Origin: Ruminococcaceae bacterium UBA7030
Lineage (GTDB): Bacteria; Bacillota; Clostridia; Oscillospirales; Acutalibacteraceae
Reading direction: 5' to 3'
Assembly: GCA_002494125.1 (NCBI GenBank)
Contig: DLBD01000025.1
Location: 1-10,724 of the forward strand
DNA length: 10,724 bases
Shown here: in pieces, positions 6,284-10,724 of the stretch
How the letters are laid out: every line of letters begins with the position of its first letter
Position numbering within the stretch: the first letter of the stretch is position 1
Notes under the pieces: model-generated
What the model saw: the letters and a program-made list of their open reading frames with translations, nothing else
Databases searched by the model: none
Told to the model about the DNA's origin: nothing
Program-made: the position numbers and the translations under genes

Positions 6284-9200
6284 ATGTCCTCTCCTTTTTC
6301 AAACGAACTGAATAAAAGTAATGAATTTTTAAGCCTCAAGAGAAGTGTTGAAACCCTCAATGCTCCTGTTGGGGCAGTTGGTCTTTCCGACGTAACAAAA
6401 GCGCTTGCGATTCATGCTCTTTGCGACGGCGGAGAAAAAGCGTTTATCATTGCTCCTGACGAGTCGTATGCAGTTAAGCTTCACGAGGCGCTTTCGCAGC
6501 TTCAGGACGGCGTCCTGCTCTTCCCGAAAAGAGAGCTTACCTTTGTTGAGGTTGCGGGCGTAAGCCACGAGTTTGAACATATTAGGCTCGGCGTTCTTTC
6601 AAGAATTCTTATGGGGGATTTCAAGGCTGTAATTATGTCTGTCGAGGCGGCAACACTATTTACAATAACTCCCGGAGAGCTTAAAAGCAGAAGCTTTTCC
6701 ATAAAGCTTAACGAAAGCCTTGATGTTACCGAGCTTGAAAAGAGACTGGTTTTTGCAGGGTATACAAGATACGATCAGGTTGACGGAACCAGCCAGTTTG
6801 CTGTAAGGGGCGGTATTATTGACATTTTTCCGCCATATCTCGACGAGCCTGTAAGACTTGAACTTTGGGGTGATACGGTTGACACTATTTCTTCCTTTGA
6901 CCTTTATACTCAGCGAAGAAGCAAAAGTCTTGATGAAATTCATATCACGCCTTGTAATGAGGTTTTATTCGACAAAGACGCACTTGTTAAAAGAATCGAT
7001 AAGCTTGCGTCAAATCTCAAGGGTAAGGCCATAAAGGCGAGAGAGAAGCTTTATTCAGACTGCGACAGAATTAAAGAGGGAGCAAACATCACAAACCGTG
7101 ACAAGTATCTTCCGCTTTGCTACGAGTCACAGGGTATCTTCGACTATATTGACGCAAGACTTTTTGTTGTGGAAAGCGCAAGAGTTAAGGAGAAATGCAA
7201 AAAGCAGGAGAGACTTAACCTCGAAGAGCTTAAGTGGTTTATTGAGGACGGTACGCTTTGCAAAGGACTTGACAAGTTTTCTCTTAACTTCGACGAACTC
7301 ATTGAAAAATACGAAAAGCATAACGCTATTTATATAGACTCTCTTCCGAGGGGAAGCTTCGACACGCCCGTAAGGCATCTTGCAAATTTCTCTGTTCAAA
7401 GCTTTAATGCATGGAGCGGTACTTTAAGCCAGCTGAAAGACGAGCTTTTTCCTCTTGTAAAGGGCGGTTACACCGTATGCATCACAGCAGGAACCTCAAG
7501 AGCTGCAAGGGCACTTTGCGACGACATAAACGATATGGGCTACGACGCAGTATTCTTTGAAAAGCTTCCGACAAAATTTCAGCCGAGAGCCGTTAATATA
7601 ATTACGGGTACAATGCCGGGAGGCTTTCAGATAAGCGATATAAAATTTGCTCTCATCACTCACTCAAAAACCTCACAGAGTAAAAGGAAAACTAAAAAAG
7701 CATCGTCAAAAAATTCGATTCATTCACTTGACGAACTAACGGTGGGAGATTTTATCGTTCATAATATCCACGGTATCGGTATATTTGACGGCATCCATGC
7801 ACTTGAGGTAAACTCCGTCAAAAAGGATTATATAAAAATAAGCTATGCAAAGGGAGATACTCTTTATGTCCCTGTTACACAGCTTGATCTTGTGTCGAAA
7901 TATATCGGCCCTCGGGATGACAGCAGGGTGAAGATTAACCGCCTTGGCTCAGGCGACTGGAAAAAGACAAAAGCAAGGGTGCGTTCCTCTGTCAAGGATA
8001 TGGCGAAAGAGCTAATTGCGCTTTATGCAAAGCGTATGAGTACACAGGGCTACGCCTTTTCGCAGGACAGCGACCTTCAAAGAGAATTTGAGCTTCGTTT
8101 CGAATACGACGAAACGGACGACCAGCTTCGCTGCACGGATGAAATCAAGCACGATATGGAGCGAAAAGCACCTATGGACAGACTCCTTTGCGGCGATGTC
8201 GGCTTCGGCAAGACAGAAGTTGCAATGCGTGCCGTTTTCAAATGTATATCCGACGGCAAGCAATGTGCAATTCTTGTGCCGACTACCGTGCTTGCAATGC
8301 AGCATTATCAAACCGCATTAAGAAGGCTTGAGGCGTATCCCGTAAATGTTGAAATGATTTCGCGCTTTGTCACCACGACAAAACAGAGGGAGATACTTAA
8401 AAGACTTTCCGAGGGTAATGTTGATGTTCTTATCGGCACTCACAAGCTTCTTGGTAAAAATATCGCCTTTAAGGATTTGGGACTTCTTATAGTTGACGAG
8501 GAACAGCGTTTCGGAGTTGCGCAAAAGGAAAAGATTAAAGAGAGATTTCCGAAGGTGGATGTTCTCACTCTATCTGCAACACCCATCCCCCGAACGCTTA
8601 ATATGGCGATGAGCGGTATCAGGGATATGAGCATTATCGAGGAAGCACCGGGCGAACGCCATCCCGTTCAGACCTATGTTATAGAGTATGACAGCGAGGT
8701 TATAACAGAAGCGCTTGAACGAGAGATTAACCGTGGCGGACAGTGTTATTATCTTCATAATAATGTTGAAACAATAGAACACCGTGCAATAGCGCTGAAA
8801 AAAGCGCTGCCTGACGCAAGAATAGGAATTGCTCACGGTAAGATGAGCGAGGAACAGCTTTCTTCCGTATGGCGAGACCTTCTTGACGGAAATATTGATA
8901 TACTTGTCTGCACCACGATTATTGAAACGGGTGTTGACGTTCCAAACTGTAATACACTTGTAATAGAAAATGCTGACAGAATGGGACTTGCACAGCTTCA
9001 CCAGATTAGAGGAAGAGTCGGCAGATCGTCACGCAGAGCGTATGCGTATTTCACGTTCACGCGCGGCAAGGAGCTTTCAGACGTCGCAACAAAAAGACTT
9101 GAAGCTATCAGGGAGTATACCGAATTCGGCTCGGGCTTTAAGATAGCTATGCGTGACCTTGAGATAAGGGGCGCCGGTTCGCTGCTCGGAAACAAACAGC

Positions 9201-9757
9201 ACGGGCATATGGAAGCGGTTGGATATGATATGTATCTAAAACTTCTTGAAGAGGCTGTTGCCGTGGAGAAGGGCGAGAAAAAAGACGGCGATGAGGAGCA
9301 GGAAAAGGAATGTCTTATTGATATTTCAATCGACGCTCATATTCCCGATGATTATATCAGCTCAACCTCACAGCGCCTTGAAATGTACAAACGAATTGCC
9401 AATATTAAAAATGATACTGACGCAAACGATGTTTACGATGAGCTTACAGACCGTTTTGGTTCACCGCCGTCTGCGGTTTGGGGACTTGTTGAAATTGCAC
9501 TTTTAAGAAATACTGCAATGAGTCTTGGTGTTACTGAGATTGTCCAGAGAAACGGCTCGCTTCTCTTCTATATGCCGCAGCCCGATATCAGAACAGTTGC
9601 TATACTTAATGCCTTTATGAAGGGCAGAGTAACTCTTAGCGCAGGGAAAAGACCGTATATAGCAGTAAAACTTGATAATGAAGTATCAAATATGGAAACG
9701 CTCAGCGAATGCCTGAAGCTTATGCAAAAGGCACAGGAAACAAAGAACGGGGAGTAA
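6284..9757 (+). CDS. mfd: Transcription-repair coupling factor Mfd
   Basis: 1157 residues, close to E. coli Mfd (1148). An ATP-driven DNA translocase that pushes stalled RNA polymerase off DNA lesions and recruits UvrA for nucleotide excision repair. The order is as expected. The N-terminal UvrB-like module has FAVRGGIIDIFP (172-183). After a middle domain comes a basic linker (KRKTKK, 467-472). The CarD-like RNA polymerase interaction domain starts at about 485 (LTVGDFIVHNIHGIG). The helicase motor has Walker A GDVGFGKT (637-644, Lys643), DEEQ (738-741), the SATPIPRTL motif III region, and motif VI QIRGRVGR (907-914). The TRG translocation region follows (about 930-985). A C-terminal regulatory domain begins near 1010 after a highly charged stretch (KGEKKDGDEEQEKE). 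The start is fixed by AGGAGG at 6272-6277. It is the third of four closely packed genes, with corA following after 2 nt. No motif is missing or degenerate beyond the normal loss of ATPase function in the UvrB-like part. Confidence 0.99.
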   Translation: MSSPFSNELNKSNEFLSLKRSVETLNAPVGAVGLSDVTKALAIHALCDGGEKAFIIAPDESYAVKLHEALSQLQDGVLLFPKRELTFVEVAGVSHEFEHIRLGVLSRILMGDFKAVIMSVEAATLFTITPGELKSRSFSIKLNESLDVTELEKRLVFAGYTRYDQVDGTSQFAVRGGIIDIFPPYLDEPVRLELWGDTVDTISSFDLYTQRRSKSLDEIHITPCNEVLFDKDALVKRIDKLASNLKGKAIKAREKLYSDCDRIKEGANITNRDKYLPLCYESQGIFDYIDARLFVVESARVKEKCKKQERLNLEELKWFIEDGTLCKGLDKFSLNFDELIEKYEKHNAIYIDSLPRGSFDTPVRHLANFSVQSFNAWSGTLSQLKDELFPLVKGGYTVCITAGTSRAARALCDDINDMGYDAVFFEKLPTKFQPRAVNIITGTMPGGFQISDIKFALITHSKTSQSKRKTKKASSKNSIHSLDELTVGDFIVHNIHGIGIFDGIHALEVNSVKKDYIKISYAKGDTLYVPVTQLDLVSKYIGPRDDSRVKINRLGSGDWKKTKARVRSSVKDMAKELIALYAKRMSTQGYAFSQDSDLQREFELRFEYDETDDQLRCTDEIKHDMERKAPMDRLLCGDVGFGKTEVAMRAVFKCISDGKQCAILVPTTVLAMQHYQTALRRLEAYPVNVEMISRFVTTTKQREILKRLSEGNVDVLIGTHKLLGKNIAFKDLGLLIVDEEQRFGVAQKEKIKERFPKVDVLTLSATPIPRTLNMAMSGIRDMSIIEEAPGERHPVQTYVIEYDSEVITEALEREINRGGQCYYLHNNVETIEHRAIALKKALPDARIGIAHGKMSEEQLSSVWRDLLDGNIDILVCTTIIETGVDVPNCNTLVIENADRMGLAQLHQIRGRVGRSSRRAYAYFTFTRGKELSDVATKRLEAIREYTEFGSGFKIAMRDLEIRGAGSLLGNKQHGHMEAVGYDMYLKLLEEAVAVEKGEKKDGDEEQEKECLIDISIDAHIPDDYISSTSQRLEMYKRIANIKNDTDANDVYDELTDRFGSPPSAVWGLVEIALLRNTAMSLGVTEIVQRNGSLLFYMPQPDIRTVAILNAFMKGRVTLSAGKRPYIAVKLDNEVSNMETLSECLKLMQKAQETKNGE
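9749..9754 (+). promoter_or_regulatory. Ribosome binding site fixing the corA start
   Basis: GGGGAG lies in the last codons of mfd, five bases before the ATG at 9760. It favours that start over the in-frame ATG at 9709, which has no such site and would add 17 residues overlapping mfd and unlike CorA. Confidence 0.75.
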
Positions 9758-9759
9758 TA

Positions 9760-10695
9760 ATGTTTTATCAAATTAATAACGGATTAAAAGAAATTGATAT
9801 AAACCAGATAGACGAAGACTTTATTACAGCAGGATATGTCACCTGTGAAGAGCTTGAAAAATATGGAGCCTTCTTCGGCTTTTCCGACTCGACTATAGAG
9901 TCCTGCCGCGTTGCTAATATGCATTTTCGTTCCGGCGTCGAGGTGTATGATAACTACACCTTTACGGAACTGCGCATTGTGAACCCGTTTGACAAAAACG
10001 GCAGGGAGGACTGCGTTGCGCTTTATATCAAGAAAAATCTTATTATAGTTGTTGATGTTGAGGATTATGACGGCTCAACGAAAGATAAGTTTATTAATGC
10101 TATTAACAGATATTCTTTCCAGTCGGCAACGCTTGAAAAGGTTATTTATGCATTTATTGACGCTCTTATTTCAGATGATTTTCGCTATATTGAGGACAAA
10201 GGTAACGAGATAACAGAACTTGAAGAGGACGTCCTTAAAGAAAATACGGAAGACGACTTCAGCCTTGAATTGTTGCAGCTTAAGAAGGGGCTTCTCACAA
10301 TGCATAATTACTACGAACAGCTTCTTGATATCACCGACGCTATCAAGGAAAATGAAAACAATATTTTTGCCTATGAGGATCTAAGGTATATAGCAAACCT
10401 CAGCCAAAAGATTACGAGGCTAAGAGAAGATACCGATTCACTTTCAAGCTCGATAACTCATCTTCAGGACGCCTATTCCGCTTCTCTTGACCTCAAGCTA
10501 AATCATACAATGAAACTCTTCACCGTTTTAACGAGCATCTTCTTTCCGCTTACTCTTATCGTAGGCTGGTACGGAATGAACTTTCAGACCATGCCCGAAT
10601 TTGCATGGAGGTATGGATATATCTACGTGATAACTCTTTCAAGCATAGTTGTAGTAACGCTGACAATTATCGGCAAAAAAAGAAAATGGTTTTAA
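9760..10695 (+). CDS. corA: CorA-type divalent cation channel
   Basis: 311 residues from the start chosen here. CorA proteins are pentameric inner-membrane channels that import Mg2+ (also Co2+ or Ni2+). The long cytosolic N-terminal part (1-245) ends in acidic, coiled-coil-like helices (about 165-250), corresponding to the stalk helix. Two C-terminal membrane segments follow (about 252-271 and 286-305). Between them is the signature YGMNF, with Gly272-Met273-Asn274 at the pore mouth, then the MPEF loop (278-281) with an acidic residue. The protein ends in KKRKWF (306-311), a basic tail usual in CorA. The gene starts 2 nt after the mfd stop and is probably translated by coupling with it. With the corC-like gene at 4410, it makes two Mg2+-linked membrane proteins in one run. 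Some CorA relatives prefer Zn2+ or Co2+, so the transported ion is not certain. The 29 bases after its stop show no terminator before the window ends. Confidence 0.93.
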   Translation: MFYQINNGLKEIDINQIDEDFITAGYVTCEELEKYGAFFGFSDSTIESCRVANMHFRSGVEVYDNYTFTELRIVNPFDKNGREDCVALYIKKNLIIVVDVEDYDGSTKDKFINAINRYSFQSATLEKVIYAFIDALISDDFRYIEDKGNEITELEEDVLKENTEDDFSLELLQLKKGLLTMHNYYEQLLDITDAIKENENNIFAYEDLRYIANLSQKITRLREDTDSLSSSITHLQDAYSASLDLKLNHTMKLFTVLTSIFFPLTLIVGWYGMNFQTMPEFAWRYGYIYVITLSSIVVVTLTIIGKKRKWF

Positions 10696-10724
10696 AGGCA
10701 AGGTGCGATAACGAAGGTTAGTCC

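Noticed and set aside
7682..7717. Lysine-rich stretch in Mfd as a possible inserted element
   Set aside because: It lies at the junction before the RNA polymerase interaction domain, where Mfd proteins have a variable flexible linker. The frame and total length are normal.
9709..9759. Upstream in-frame ATG for corA, giving a 328-residue product
   Set aside because: The added 17 residues overlap mfd in another frame and lack a ribosome site. The ATG at 9760 has GGGGAG at good spacing and begins where CorA proteins start.

Overview
The window reads as ordinary chromosomal DNA from a Gram-positive anaerobe of the Clostridia, plausibly a gut Oscillospiraceae/Ruminococcaceae-type organism. The reasons are purine-rich Shine-Dalgarno sequences, moderate G+C by eye, the pth-mfd gene pair typical of Firmicutes, a Clostridia-style radical SAM protein and a GH2 beta-galactosidase. 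This taxonomic guess is an inference. All six genes lie on the + strand and together fill almost the whole window.

Left part (1-2790): the C-terminal nine tenths of a LacZ-type beta-galactosidase, cut by the left edge of the window. A 122-nt A+T-rich gap follows (2791-2912). It holds an extended dyad that coincides with a possible -35 box. Next is a radical SAM enzyme with an auxiliary-cluster (SPASM-like) cysteine set (2913-4340), closed by a strong intrinsic terminator (about 4357-4383).

Right part (4410-10695): a tightly packed, probably co-transcribed set of four genes. They are a CNNM/CorC-type membrane protein with a DUF21 domain and CBS pair, peptidyl-tRNA hydrolase (pth), the transcription-repair coupling factor (mfd), and a CorA-type divalent cation channel. 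corC-like and pth overlap by 32 nt. pth and mfd are separated by 19 nt, and mfd and corA by 2 nt. Each downstream gene has its Shine-Dalgarno within or directly next to the end of its predecessor, which suggests translational coupling. Two housekeeping nucleic-acid/translation genes are thus flanked by two families linked to Mg2+ transport.

I found no CRISPR array, insertion sequence, tRNA, rRNA, phage gene, toxin-antitoxin pair or defence cassette. The least explained item is the radical SAM enzyme, whose substrate cannot be read from its neighbours. The remaining observations are small-scale: a promoter-region dyad, alternative hairpins around the mfd ribosome binding site, and unusual gene neighbours for pth-mfd. 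I do not see convincing evidence for a new multi-gene system here.
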